Assembly (NCBI RefSeq): GCF_003933245.1
Contig: NZ_QUSX01000002.1
Location: 1,178,001-1,242,000 of the forward strand
Direction: 5' to 3'
Source of the DNA: Maribacter algicola
GTDB lineage: Bacteria > Bacteroidota > Bacteroidia > Flavobacteriales > Flavobacteriaceae
DNA length: 64,000 bases
Shown: one piece after another, positions 20,377 through 28,978 of the stretch
How positions within the stretch are numbered: position 1 is the first letter of the stretch
How the letters are laid out: each line of letters begins with the position of its first letter
Program-made: the position numbers and the translations under genes
The notes under the pieces: generated by a model
What the model was told of the DNA's origin: nothing
Database searches by the model: none
The model's input: only the letters and a program-made list of their open reading frames with translations

Positions 20377-21405
20377 TTGCAAAACGAAACAATTTATATT
20401 CTGGCCATTGAATCCTCCTGTGACGACACTTCCGTAGCGGTACTAAAAAACGATACCATGCTCAGCAATGTGGTCGCTTCCCAAAAAATTCACGAGGAAT
20501 ATGGCGGGGTCGTACCGGAACTGGCTTCCCGTGCCCATCAACAAAATATTGTCCCGATCACCAGCCTAGCCCTAGCTAAAGCAAATATCGATAAAAATCA
20601 ATTATCAGCCATAGCATTTACACGCGGACCTGGTCTTTTAGGTTCGCTGTTGGTTGGCACATCCTTTGCAAAATCACTATCCCTGGCCCTAGGGATTCCT
20701 TTAATAGAAGTAAATCACATGCAGGCACATATATTGGCACATTTTATCAGGGCAGAAAATATGAAACCCCCTTCGTTTCCCTTCCTTGCCCTTACCATTA
20801 GTGGCGGGCATACCCAAATTGTAAAAGTGACCAACTATTTTGATATGGAGATCTTGGGACAAACCTTGGACGATGCCGTTGGGGAGGCATTCGACAAGAG
20901 TGCCAAAATACTTGGACTCCCCTACCCTGGTGGACCACTGATAGATAAATATGCCGTAAGCGGAAATCCATATGCCTTTGAATTCCCAATACCCAAGGTT
21001 AAAGACCTAGACTTTAGTTTTAGCGGCCTCAAGACGAGTATCCTCTATTTCATTCAAAAACAAACGACACAAAATGAAAACTTTATAGAGGAGAATCTGG
21101 AGGACTTGTGTTCGTCCATTCAATATACCATTATCACTATTCTTATGGGAAAACTTAAAAAGGCCGTCAAAAAAACCGGAATTAAAAGAATTGCCATTGG
21201 TGGCGGGGTCTCCGCAAACTCAGGAATTAGGAAGGCCTTAAAAGATGCCGAAAAAGCATTGGGTTGGACCACCTACGTGCCCAATTTTGAATTTTGTACC
21301 GATAATGCAGGTATGATCGGAATAGTGGGATATTATAAATACAAATCCGGTCAATTTGCTGGTCAGGAAACTTCCGCCAAAGCCCGATACCACTTAACCT
21401 CCTAA
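20377..21405 (+). CDS. tsaD: tRNA N6-adenosine threonylcarbamoyltransferase TsaD
   Basis: It adds the threonylcarbamoyl group to A37 of ANN-decoding tRNAs, with TsaB and TsaE, in the cytoplasm. Motifs: LAIESSCDDTSVAVL near the N-terminus, the metal-binding HMQAHILAH, TISGGHTQI, GEAFDKSAKILGLPYPGGP and GGGVSANSGIRKAL. I place the start at TTG 20377 (342 residues, the family length). The ATG at 20338 would add 13 unusual residues and lies inside the promoter box. The gene is followed by rsmE after 2 bp, so the two are co-transcribed. Confidence 0.94.
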   Translation: MQNETIYILAIESSCDDTSVAVLKNDTMLSNVVASQKIHEEYGGVVPELASRAHQQNIVPITSLALAKANIDKNQLSAIAFTRGPGLLGSLLVGTSFAKSLSLALGIPLIEVNHMQAHILAHFIRAENMKPPSFPFLALTISGGHTQIVKVTNYFDMEILGQTLDDAVGEAFDKSAKILGLPYPGGPLIDKYAVSGNPYAFEFPIPKVKDLDFSFSGLKTSILYFIQKQTTQNENFIEENLEDLCSSIQYTIITILMGKLKKAVKKTGIKRIAIGGGVSANSGIRKALKDAEKALGWTTYVPNFEFCTDNAGMIGIVGYYKYKSGQFAGQETSAKARYHLTS

Positions 21406-21407
21406 AC

Positions 21408-22115
21408 ATGCAACTATTCTATAACCCCCATTTGGACGAAACTTCATCCCAATTTTCTTTTGATACCGAAGAAAGTAAACATATGGTACGTGTTCTAAGA
21501 AAAAAAGTGAACGATGAAGTCTTGATTACGAACGGTAGAGGATTGATGCTCAGTGCCAAAATTACCGATAGCAATCCAAAAAAATGTGCCGTTGAGATTA
21601 CCGGCGTAAAAAAAGTACATCTAAAAAATCATTGGCTCCACATGATAGTCGCACCTACCAAAATGAACGATAGGTTCGAATGGTTCCTGGAAAAGGCTAC
21701 GGAAATAGGTGTAAACGAAATCACCCCTGTCCTATGTGAACATTCGGAACGGAAAACAATAAAATTGGACCGTTATACCAAGGTAATACAGTCCGCCATG
21801 AAACAATCGATGCAAGCCTATTTGCCCAAATTGAACGACTTGGCCAATTTCGACGAGATTATTGAAATACCTAGGGAAGGCGGTCTATTTATCGCCCATT
21901 GCGATGATTCTGAAAAATATGAATTAAAAAGGCGCGTAATCCCGGACAAACCCATTACAATATTGATTGGTCCGGAAGGTGATTTTTCCACTAGGGAAAT
22001 TAAAGCGGCAAAAGAACAGGGATACCTTCCAGTCTCCATGGGGAGAAATAGGTTACGTACGGAAACCGCTGCAATTGTGGCCTGTACCACAGTGGCCATG
22101 ATCAATAATGGTTAA
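21408..22115 (+). CDS. rsmE: 16S rRNA (uracil-1498-N3)-methyltransferase RsmE
   Basis: 235 residues of the SPOUT family. It methylates N3 of U1498 in 16S rRNA using SAM. Visible motifs: EESKHMVRVLRKKVNDEV in the N-terminal RNA-binding part, KATEIGVNEITPVLCEHSERK, and the SAM knot sequences ILIGPEGDFSTREI and MGRNRLRTETAAIVA. Start ATG 2 bp after tsaD. Confidence 0.95.
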   Translation: MQLFYNPHLDETSSQFSFDTEESKHMVRVLRKKVNDEVLITNGRGLMLSAKITDSNPKKCAVEITGVKKVHLKNHWLHMIVAPTKMNDRFEWFLEKATEIGVNEITPVLCEHSERKTIKLDRYTKVIQSAMKQSMQAYLPKLNDLANFDEIIEIPREGGLFIAHCDDSEKYELKRRVIPDKPITILIGPEGDFSTREIKAAKEQGYLPVSMGRNRLRTETAAIVACTTVAMINNG

Positions 22116-22251
22116 TTATTGCAAGGCCACATTTTCATATGTTTATTTTTATTGTTTTCATGCTCCACATATAACCTTTGATGATTAAATCCATTACGCT
22201 GTGTGTTCAAGGATTATTATAATCATGTCGGTTTCATTTGTACTTAATGCT

Positions 22252-22259
22252 TATTTTTG
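22252..22259 (+). promoter_or_regulatory. Bacteroidota -7 promoter element before the DUF4159 gene
   Basis: TAttTTTG matches the -7 consensus exactly. The start of transcription would lie near 22265, leaving about 12 bases before the ATG at 22278. The upstream in-frame TTG at 22257 lies within the box and is therefore an unlikely start. No clear -33 TTG is seen. Confidence 0.45.
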
Positions 22260-22277
22260 AAAGATAGGTTTAGTCCC

Positions 22278-22925
22278 ATGCAAAAAATACTAGTCACTTT
22301 ATTACTGTTAATCTGTTTTGGTTTATCGACCAAAGCTCAGGAGATTGCCATTTTGAAATATCAAGGTGGTGGGGATTGGTACGCGAATCCAACGGCCCTG
22401 CCCAATTTGATAGCTTTTTGCAATTCAACTATTGGGACCAGGCTAAATTCCAAACCTGAAACCGTGGAAGTGGGAAGCAACTCCATTTTTCAATATCCCT
22501 TTTTACATATGACCGGCCATGGAAATGTGGTTTTTTCTTCGGAAGAAAAAGAAAACTTGAGGGATTATCTCCTTTCCGGTGGATTTTTACATATTGACGA
22601 TAACTACGGAATGCGGGAATATATCATTGGCCAAATCGAGGAATTATTCCCAAATAGCGACTTGGAGGAAATAGGTCTGGACCATCCTATTTTTTCACAG
22701 GAGTTCAAATTTCCACAAGGCTTGCCCAAAATACACGAGCATGATGGCAAAAGACCGCAGGCAATGGGAATATTTGAAAACAATAGACTAGTTTTATTAT
22801 TGACTTTGGAATCTGATCTTGGGGATGGTTGGGAAGATCCGGCCGTACACAACGACCCGGAAGAAATAAGAAAAAAGGCCCTGCAAATGGGCGCGAATAT
22901 TGTGTCCTACGTATTTAAAAATTGA
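22278..22925 (+). CDS. DUF4159 domain protein, exported
   Basis: 215 residues with a cleavable signal peptide (MQKILVTLLLLICFGLSTKAQ). The body matches the DUF4159 family pattern: AILKYQGGGDWYANPTALPNL, PFLHMTGHGNVVFSSEE, GGFLHIDDNYGMREYI and a C-terminal NDPEEIRKKALQMGANIVSYVF. The fold resembles a class I glutamine amidotransferase-like sheet, but no catalytic triad is evident. In other genomes this family often sits near MoxR/DUF58 stress genes; here it is followed 2 bp later by an AI-2E family exporter. Function unknown; periplasmic. Confidence 0.88.
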   Translation: MQKILVTLLLLICFGLSTKAQEIAILKYQGGGDWYANPTALPNLIAFCNSTIGTRLNSKPETVEVGSNSIFQYPFLHMTGHGNVVFSSEEKENLRDYLLSGGFLHIDDNYGMREYIIGQIEELFPNSDLEEIGLDHPIFSQEFKFPQGLPKIHEHDGKRPQAMGIFENNRLVLLLTLESDLGDGWEDPAVHNDPEEIRKKALQMGANIVSYVFKN

Positions 22926-22927
22926 CC

Positions 22928-24028
22928 ATGACTTCTAAGACAATTGCCAACGGGATAATACGGGCAGTGGGAATAATCACGGGAATACTTCTCCTGCTCT
23001 ATTTTTTTTATATGATACGTTCCGTTTTGGCCTATCTGGCTGCAGCCGCTGTTATAGCCTTGATCGGAAGACCCGTTGTACTCTTTTTAAGACGAAGGTT
23101 GAATTTCCCCAACACGTTGGCCGTCATTCTTACCATGATTCTCATGGTAGGGATTTTAGCGGGTATCTTGGCTCTATTCATACCATTGATTACGGAACAG
23201 AGCAAAAACCTATCTCTACTCAATATAGACGAACTCCAGAAAAGCATCAATACCCTTTATCTAAAAACGACCCAATATTTTGGCCTTTCCACAAATGTAG
23301 TGGAAGATGTACTTCAGGATTCGGAAATTGAGAGAAATATCATCCAAGGCTTGGATATAGGATTTGTGCCAAATTTCTTGAATTCCCTATTAGACATCCT
23401 CAGTTCTGCGAGCATAGGCTTGTTCTCCGTACTTTTTATTTCCTTTTTCTTCCTTAAGGATAGTAAGCTTTTTCAAAATGGCCTGCTCATATTTGTTCCG
23501 AAAACCAAGGAAACTGGTACCGTAAACTCCATCGATAAAATCAACAACTTGCTTTCAAGATACTTCGTGGGGCTTCTCTTGCAAATATTTATCCTCTTTG
23601 TCATCTATACAATAGTACTTTTAATTGTAGGTATCGAGAATGCAATTGTTATCGCCTTTTTGTGCGCCCTCTTCAATATCATACCATATATAGGACCCCT
23701 GATCGGTGGGGCCCTGATGATAACCCTAACCATGACCAGTAACTTGGGAGCCGATTTTAGCGAGGTAATCCTTCCAAAAACGGGCTATGTGCTAATCGGA
23801 CTGGCAATTGGTCAGTTGGTGGATAATTTCTTCTCACAGCCTTTCATTTTTTCCAATAGTGTAAAGTCGCACCCTTTAGAAATTTTTTTGGTAATCATCA
23901 TTGCTGGACTATTGTTCGGGGTTGTTGGCATGATCGTTGCCGTACCCGGCTATACGGCCATTAAGGTTATCCTTAAAGAGTTTTTGGCCGAAAACAAGAT
24001 TGTCAAATCCCTTACCGAAAACCTTTAG
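22928..24028 (+). CDS. AI-2E family transporter (PerM-like permease)
   Basis: 366 residues with about seven to eight hydrophobic segments: two N-terminal (residues 9-50), a long amphipathic extracytoplasmic stretch from about 95 to 145, then the C-terminal cluster with FNIIPYIGPLIGGALM and GQLVDNFFSQPFIFSNSVKSHPLEIFLVIIIAG, both signatures of the family. Members export autoinducer-2 or act as sodium/proton antiporters; the substrate here cannot be told. The ATG at 22928 is used; a TTG two codons earlier overlaps the DUF4159 stop. Confidence 0.9.
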   Translation: MTSKTIANGIIRAVGIITGILLLLYFFYMIRSVLAYLAAAAVIALIGRPVVLFLRRRLNFPNTLAVILTMILMVGILAGILALFIPLITEQSKNLSLLNIDELQKSINTLYLKTTQYFGLSTNVVEDVLQDSEIERNIIQGLDIGFVPNFLNSLLDILSSASIGLFSVLFISFFFLKDSKLFQNGLLIFVPKTKETGTVNSIDKINNLLSRYFVGLLLQIFILFVIYTIVLLIVGIENAIVIAFLCALFNIIPYIGPLIGGALMITLTMTSNLGADFSEVILPKTGYVLIGLAIGQLVDNFFSQPFIFSNSVKSHPLEIFLVIIIAGLLFGVVGMIVAVPGYTAIKVILKEFLAENKIVKSLTENL

Positions 24029-24034
24029 CACCAT

Positions 24035-25228
24035 TTGAACTTAAACTTACTAAATCCAGAGGTACAGGAATTTATCGACCATAATTTGAATACGGATGTG
24101 CACTCCGTCCTTTTGGGAAAGAATTTATTCCCAGGTATTGAAAATAGGGAACTGGTCGAACAACTTGAGTCCAAAAAAAAATCCCAAAAGAAATTGCCAA
24201 CTTGGTTTGGGACCGAAAACATTTACTATGCAAACAAGCTGAATATTTCCCAAACATCCTCTGAGGCTACCGCAAGATATAAGGCCGATTTAGTTTCGGG
24301 AGATACACTTACGGACCTTACCGGGGGATTTGGGGTTGACTCCTATTACTTTTCAAAAAAGATCAAACTTGTTTTTCATATCGAAAAGAACAAGGAGCTA
24401 TCAGAAATCGCCGAACATAATTTAAGGAAGCTTGGCATCACAAATGTTTCTTGTTTTTCGAAGGATGGTATTGAATTTCTGGAAACCCTTCAAGATACAA
24501 CCGATTGGCTCTTTCTTGATCCTTCTAGGAGGGACAGTAACAATAAGAAGGTTTACTTTCTTCAAGACTGTGAACCGGATGTAACCCGGTGGATGCATCT
24601 TTTTTTTTCCAGATCCAATAATATCCTAATTAAGACTGGGCCGTTACTGGATATAACCTTGGGCCTCCAGCAATTACAAAATGTATATAGGGTTCATATC
24701 TTAAGTGTTGAAAATGAGGTGAAGGAGATTCTTTGGGAACTAAAAAGAAATCATAAGGAAGAACCTATGATAAAAGCGATCAATTTGAATGGGAATACCA
24801 GGGAAAGTTTTGAATTTTTTAGCGAGAAAGAAAAAACTACTTTCCCTGAATATTCTGAACCACTTTCCTTTTTATACGAGCCCAATGCCGCCATCATGAA
24901 ATCTGGAGCCTTCAATTTGGTAGGCAAGAGGTATGGATTAAAAAAACTACAGGAGCACTCCCATTTATATACTTCGGGTGATTTGGTTCCATTCCCCGGA
25001 AGAACCTTTGAGATATCAAAAGTGTTTCCATACAATAAAAAGTCCATAAAGCGGCTTGGCTTTCAAAAGGCCAATATTACTACAAGAAATTTTCCGGAAA
25101 CCGTGGCCCAAATTCGAAAGAAAACAAAACTTAAGGATGGTGGCGAGCACTTCCTTTTTTTTACCAATAATCACAACAATGATTTAATCATGATTTTAGC
25201 ATGTCAAATAGGTAAAACGAAGCGCTAA
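24035..25228 (+). CDS. THUMP-like domain class I SAM methyltransferase
   Basis: 397 residues. The central Rossmann domain has the SAM loop LTDLTGGFGVDSYYFS at about residues 90-105 and a catalytic-type motif DWLFLDPSRRD near 160. The C-terminal region (about 320-397; RTFEISKVFPYNKKSIKRL and ANITTRNFPETVAQIRKKTKLKDGG) matches the THUMP-like domain attached to such enzymes in Bacteroidota. The target is probably RNA, but no specific site is known to me. The start is TTG at 24035, six bases after the exporter stop: an in-frame TAG sits directly upstream and no ATG is available. It closes the tsaD-side plus-strand series. Confidence 0.88.
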   Translation: MNLNLLNPEVQEFIDHNLNTDVHSVLLGKNLFPGIENRELVEQLESKKKSQKKLPTWFGTENIYYANKLNISQTSSEATARYKADLVSGDTLTDLTGGFGVDSYYFSKKIKLVFHIEKNKELSEIAEHNLRKLGITNVSCFSKDGIEFLETLQDTTDWLFLDPSRRDSNNKKVYFLQDCEPDVTRWMHLFFSRSNNILIKTGPLLDITLGLQQLQNVYRVHILSVENEVKEILWELKRNHKEEPMIKAINLNGNTRESFEFFSEKEKTTFPEYSEPLSFLYEPNAAIMKSGAFNLVGKRYGLKKLQEHSHLYTSGDLVPFPGRTFEISKVFPYNKKSIKRLGFQKANITTRNFPETVAQIRKKTKLKDGGEHFLFFTNNHNNDLIMILACQIGKTKR

Positions 25229-25457
25229 AAATCCAGTAAAAAAATCCACCTTCTTTATCAAAACAATCCCAAACTATAACGTTTGAAACCTGCGAAAAGG
25301 TTCGATTATTGACACAGCAAGAGACAATAATGTTAAAATTCGTAAATTACCAATTTGATAATTTTCCACACCCTAAAATTTCTTTGAAGGCAATAAAGAC
25401 GGACAATTATAGGATATACCTAATATTTTAAGAAAATTTTTGATACTTATTTTCAAA

Positions 25458-25480
25458 AAATAATGAATTGTCCATTATTT
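25458..25480 (+). promoter_or_regulatory. 8-bp inverted repeat upstream of susC (possible operator)
   Basis: AAATAATG and CATTATTT form a perfect 8-bp inverted repeat with a 7-base spacer, 126 bp before the susC ATG. The symmetry suits a dimeric regulator. No susC-type regulator gene (ECF sigma/anti-sigma pair or hybrid two-component system) is adjacent. Confidence 0.35.
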
Positions 25481-25531
25481 ATATTTCATAATATTTTGTT
25501 ATCATTACGCTGAATTTGGTTTTTTTTAACA

Positions 25532-25552
25532 GTTTCCGGCACGTACGGAAAC
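25532..25552 (+). promoter_or_regulatory. Leader hairpin before susC
   Basis: GTTTCCG and CGGAAAC pair perfectly over 7 bp around a 7-base loop (GCACGTA). It is GC-richer than its surroundings and lies 53 bp before the susC start, within the probable leader RNA. No T-run follows, so it is not a terminator. Confidence 0.4.
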
Positions 25553-25605
25553 CCTTTAAAAACCAGCTCAAGGAGATTAATTTAAACTAACAAACAACAA
25601 GGATT

Positions 25606-28600
25606 ATGAATCAAAAACATGATTTCAAATCGGTTAAATCCAAAAGAGGTCTTTCCTTTTTTAAATCCGGGATTTTATCGATGGTCATTTGTTTAGGAGT
25701 GCAACTGGCTTCTGCAAATGCGACAACTGCCAACTACAAGATTGTGTTGGACGAAACTTTACAGTCCACTGTTACCGGTACGGTAACGGATGAAACCGGA
25801 ACCCCACTACCAGGTGCCAACGTAGTGGAAAAAGGTACTACCAATGGTACCCAAACTGATTTCGACGGAAACTTTACCCTAAACGTCGAATCTGGAGCTA
25901 CACTAGTATTTAGCTATATTGGTTTTCAAAGACAGGAGGTTGCCGTTAACGGCCGCTCCTCAATCAATGTTACACTTCTGGAAGATGCTGCTGCATTGGA
26001 TGAAGTTATTGTAACGGGTTATTCTACTGAAACAAAAAGGGAAACAACTGCTGCTGTTTCTGTTGTCGCGGCCGAAGACCTAGCAGCGATACCGTCTGGT
26101 AATGTTGAGCAGCAATTGGCTGGTAGGGTTGCCGGTGTAACAGTAATAAGTAATGGCCAACCAGGAACAACTTCCCAAGTAAGGGTTAGGGGTTTTAACG
26201 CCTTTGGCGGGAACGAGCCTTTGTATATTGTAGATGGTGTACCTACCCAAAGTGTTGACTTTTTAAACCCTGATGACATTGCAAGTGCCCAAATTTTTAA
26301 GGACGCTGCAGGTGCTTCCATTTATGGTGCTAGGGCTGCAAACGGGGTTATTGTATATACCACAAAACAAGGTAGCCGGTCTGATCGTAAATCAAGAATA
26401 TCACTGAATATTCAAAGTGGTGTACTTGATCCAAATGTATCCGGCGCTCCTCAAAACTTAAATCCGCAGGAAATGGCGGAATACACCCATTTGGCCTATG
26501 AAAATAATGCGAGGGCAAATGGTACGGCACCACAATACACGCATCCACAGTATGGTACAAATCCTACACCAAGATTCCCCGACTATCTGCATGCAGATGG
26601 TCAAAATGGTGTTTTTGAATCGGATATCGATTTGGCACAAATCAGAGCCAATTACGAAGCAGACCCAGATAACGTATTTTTGATTAGACCTAACTTACAA
26701 GGCACAAATTGGTACAAGGAATTGACCAGAGTGGCACCTTTAAGTAGAGTTACCTTAGGTTTTGATGGAGGGAACGAAAACAGTCGTTTTTATATGGGTA
26801 TTGGTGCACAAAATCAGGCAGGTGTACTTTTGAACAATGATTTCACAAGATATAGTGCAAGAATTAATTCAGAATGGGATATAGCACCATGGTTATCTAT
26901 AGGTGAGAATTTCCAAGTTACCTATCGATCCGTTGTCGGAGGCTTTGGGGGTAATGGAGGTATTAATGGCGCTACAGAAGAATCAGTAATCTTATCTGCA
27001 TATCGTATGCCTACCATCATTCCTGTGAGAGATGAATTTGGCAGTTTTGCCAGTACAAGGGCTACTGGTTTCAATAACCCAAGAAACCCCGTACGTCAGC
27101 AAACACTAAATGCAGGCGATGATAAGTCATATAATATTGGTGGTTTTGGAAATATTTATTTATTGTTAAAACCATTGGAAGGCCTTACACTTAGAAGTAG
27201 CCTAGGTGGCACCTACAATAATAATTATTTTGTTAATTATGGCTTCCGTTATTTGGGAGATTCAGAACCAGAGGCCAGTAATACCTTCTCAGAAGGTAGT
27301 GGCTATAATTTCCAATGGACTTTCACAAATACTGCTACATATGAAAAATTATTTGGAAAGCATAGAGTTAAACTATTAGGTGGTATAGAAGCATTGAATA
27401 ACGGAAGAGGTAGATTTATTTCTGGATCAGGTATCAACCCTTTTTCTACAGATTTGGACTTTCAAAACTTAAGTGTAGTACAAAGTCCTGTAGTTAACAG
27501 TACTTTGTTCAACGGAGTAAATTTCTTCTCTACTTTTGGCAAATTGGATTATAGTTTCAATGAAAAATATATAATTTCCGGTACCATAAGAAGAGACGGA
27601 GCTTCCCGTTTTGGTGGAAATAATCGTTACGGTACTTTCCCTGCAGTTTCAGCAGCATGGAGGGTAATCGATGAGCCATTTATGCAAAATCAAAATATCT
27701 TTAGTGATTTGAAGTTCAGAGGAGGTTGGGGCCAGATGGGCAACTCAAACAACGTTGATCCTAACAACCAATACTCCCTGTTTGCATCTAATAGAGGAAA
27801 TACATGGTATCCTATTCAAGGACAGAACAGTGGTGCGGACGAAGGTTTTGCTCAAAGTAGGATTGGAAACCCAGATGCAAAATGGGAAACTACAACAACC
27901 TTTAACGTAGGATTTGATGCCAGTTTCTTTAACAACAAATTAGATTTAATATTTGAATACTGGGAAAAGGATACCGATGACTTATTATATCAATTGCCAT
28001 TAGCTGGAGTTACTGGAAATTTTGCTTCTGCACCTTCCGTAAACATTGCAAGTATGGCCAACTCAGGTATTGAAATTGATATAACCGGTAGAGGTAGCTT
28101 TACTGAGGACCTGACCTTCATGGTAAATGTTAACGGTAGCTTTTTAAATAATGAAATTACCGCCTTGGCTCCTGGACTTGAGTTCTTTGACGGACCTGGT
28201 TTTAGAGGTATTTTCCCAATTAGAAACGCAGTGGGCCAATCAATTTCCTCATTCTTCGGTTACGAAGTGATAGGCTATTTTAATAGTGAGGAAGAAGTTG
28301 CCAACTCACCAGCCCAGGACGGAAAGGGATTGGGCCGTTTTCGTTATGCGGATATAAACGGAGATGGTGCAATCACACCAGATGATAGAACTTTTATTGG
28401 AAGTGCCGTGCCAGATTTTACCGGTGGTGCAACTTTAAACCTTAGATACAAAAACGTATCATTGGAATCATTCTGGAGCGCGACATTTGGTAACGAAATC
28501 TTCAACCAATCCAAATGGTTCACAGATTTCTTTGGAACGTTTGAAGGTTCTGCAAAAGGACAGGCCGCTAAGCGCTCTTGGACTCCAGAATTAGGTAATA

Positions 28601-28911
28601 ATGCCGCTGCTCCAATTTGGGAAAGTGCTACCAACCTAAGTACAAGTGGAGCCGCAAATTCTTGGTATATAGAGGACGGTAGTTATGTAAGGCTACAACG
28701 TCTCGCCTTATCCTATGATTTTACCGACTTAACTGAGAGATTAGGTTTATCCAGATTTAGATTAGGTGTTTCTGCCAACAACTTATGGACAATTACAAAT
28801 TATAGTGGCTTAGATCCTGCAGTGGGTGGTCCTGACACAAACTTTGGTATCGATGTAGGTAACTATCCTGTTACTCCTCAATATTTGTTTACCCTTGAAA
28901 TGGGATTATAA
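25606..28911 (+). CDS. SusC/RagA-family TonB-linked outer membrane transporter
   Basis: 1101 residues. A signal sequence (about 1-40) precedes a carboxypeptidase-regulatory-like domain at about 55-130 (VTGTVTDETGTPLPGANVVEKGTTNGTQTDFDGNF), the TonB-box-like DEVIVTGYSTETKRE, a plug domain (VRVRGFNAFGGNEPLYIVDGVP; DAAGASIYGARAANGVI) and a beta barrel to the terminal LFTLEMGL. It imports an oligosaccharide or similar nutrient across the outer membrane with the SusD lipoprotein encoded 67 bp downstream. The substrate is not shown by sequence; the nearby sulfatase and esterase hint at a sulfated or acylated glycan. No catalytic glycosidase accompanies it. Confidence 0.96.
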   Translation: MNQKHDFKSVKSKRGLSFFKSGILSMVICLGVQLASANATTANYKIVLDETLQSTVTGTVTDETGTPLPGANVVEKGTTNGTQTDFDGNFTLNVESGATLVFSYIGFQRQEVAVNGRSSINVTLLEDAAALDEVIVTGYSTETKRETTAAVSVVAAEDLAAIPSGNVEQQLAGRVAGVTVISNGQPGTTSQVRVRGFNAFGGNEPLYIVDGVPTQSVDFLNPDDIASAQIFKDAAGASIYGARAANGVIVYTTKQGSRSDRKSRISLNIQSGVLDPNVSGAPQNLNPQEMAEYTHLAYENNARANGTAPQYTHPQYGTNPTPRFPDYLHADGQNGVFESDIDLAQIRANYEADPDNVFLIRPNLQGTNWYKELTRVAPLSRVTLGFDGGNENSRFYMGIGAQNQAGVLLNNDFTRYSARINSEWDIAPWLSIGENFQVTYRSVVGGFGGNGGINGATEESVILSAYRMPTIIPVRDEFGSFASTRATGFNNPRNPVRQQTLNAGDDKSYNIGGFGNIYLLLKPLEGLTLRSSLGGTYNNNYFVNYGFRYLGDSEPEASNTFSEGSGYNFQWTFTNTATYEKLFGKHRVKLLGGIEALNNGRGRFISGSGINPFSTDLDFQNLSVVQSPVVNSTLFNGVNFFSTFGKLDYSFNEKYIISGTIRRDGASRFGGNNRYGTFPAVSAAWRVIDEPFMQNQNIFSDLKFRGGWGQMGNSNNVDPNNQYSLFASNRGNTWYPIQGQNSGADEGFAQSRIGNPDAKWETTTTFNVGFDASFFNNKLDLIFEYWEKDTDDLLYQLPLAGVTGNFASAPSVNIASMANSGIEIDITGRGSFTEDLTFMVNVNGSFLNNEITALAPGLEFFDGPGFRGIFPIRNAVGQSISSFFGYEVIGYFNSEEEVANSPAQDGKGLGRFRYADINGDGAITPDDRTFIGSAVPDFTGGATLNLRYKNVSLESFWSATFGNEIFNQSKWFTDFFGTFEGSAKGQAAKRSWTPELGNNAAAPIWESATNLSTSGAANSWYIEDGSYVRLQRLALSYDFTDLTERLGLSRFRLGVSANNLWTITNYSGLDPAVGGPDTNFGIDVGNYPVTPQYLFTLEMGL

Positions 28912-28978
28912 AAGCCAAGGTGATAAAAATGTGATAGTTATGTATAAAATATATTATATCTTTAAATAAAAATAAACT

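Larger units (their letters stand above)
25229..25605 (+). other. 377-bp AT-rich intergenic region upstream of susC
   Basis: No gene or RNA is recognised here. It probably holds the promoter and long 5' leader of the susC operon. No exact TAnnTTTG is present; the closest is TAtTTTG near 25493. Two inverted repeats, listed separately, are the only clear structure. Confidence 0.6.

Noticed and set aside
22212..22224. GATTAT-T-ATAATC inverted repeat before the DUF4159 gene
   Set aside because: Very AT-rich and short; expected by chance in such sequence.
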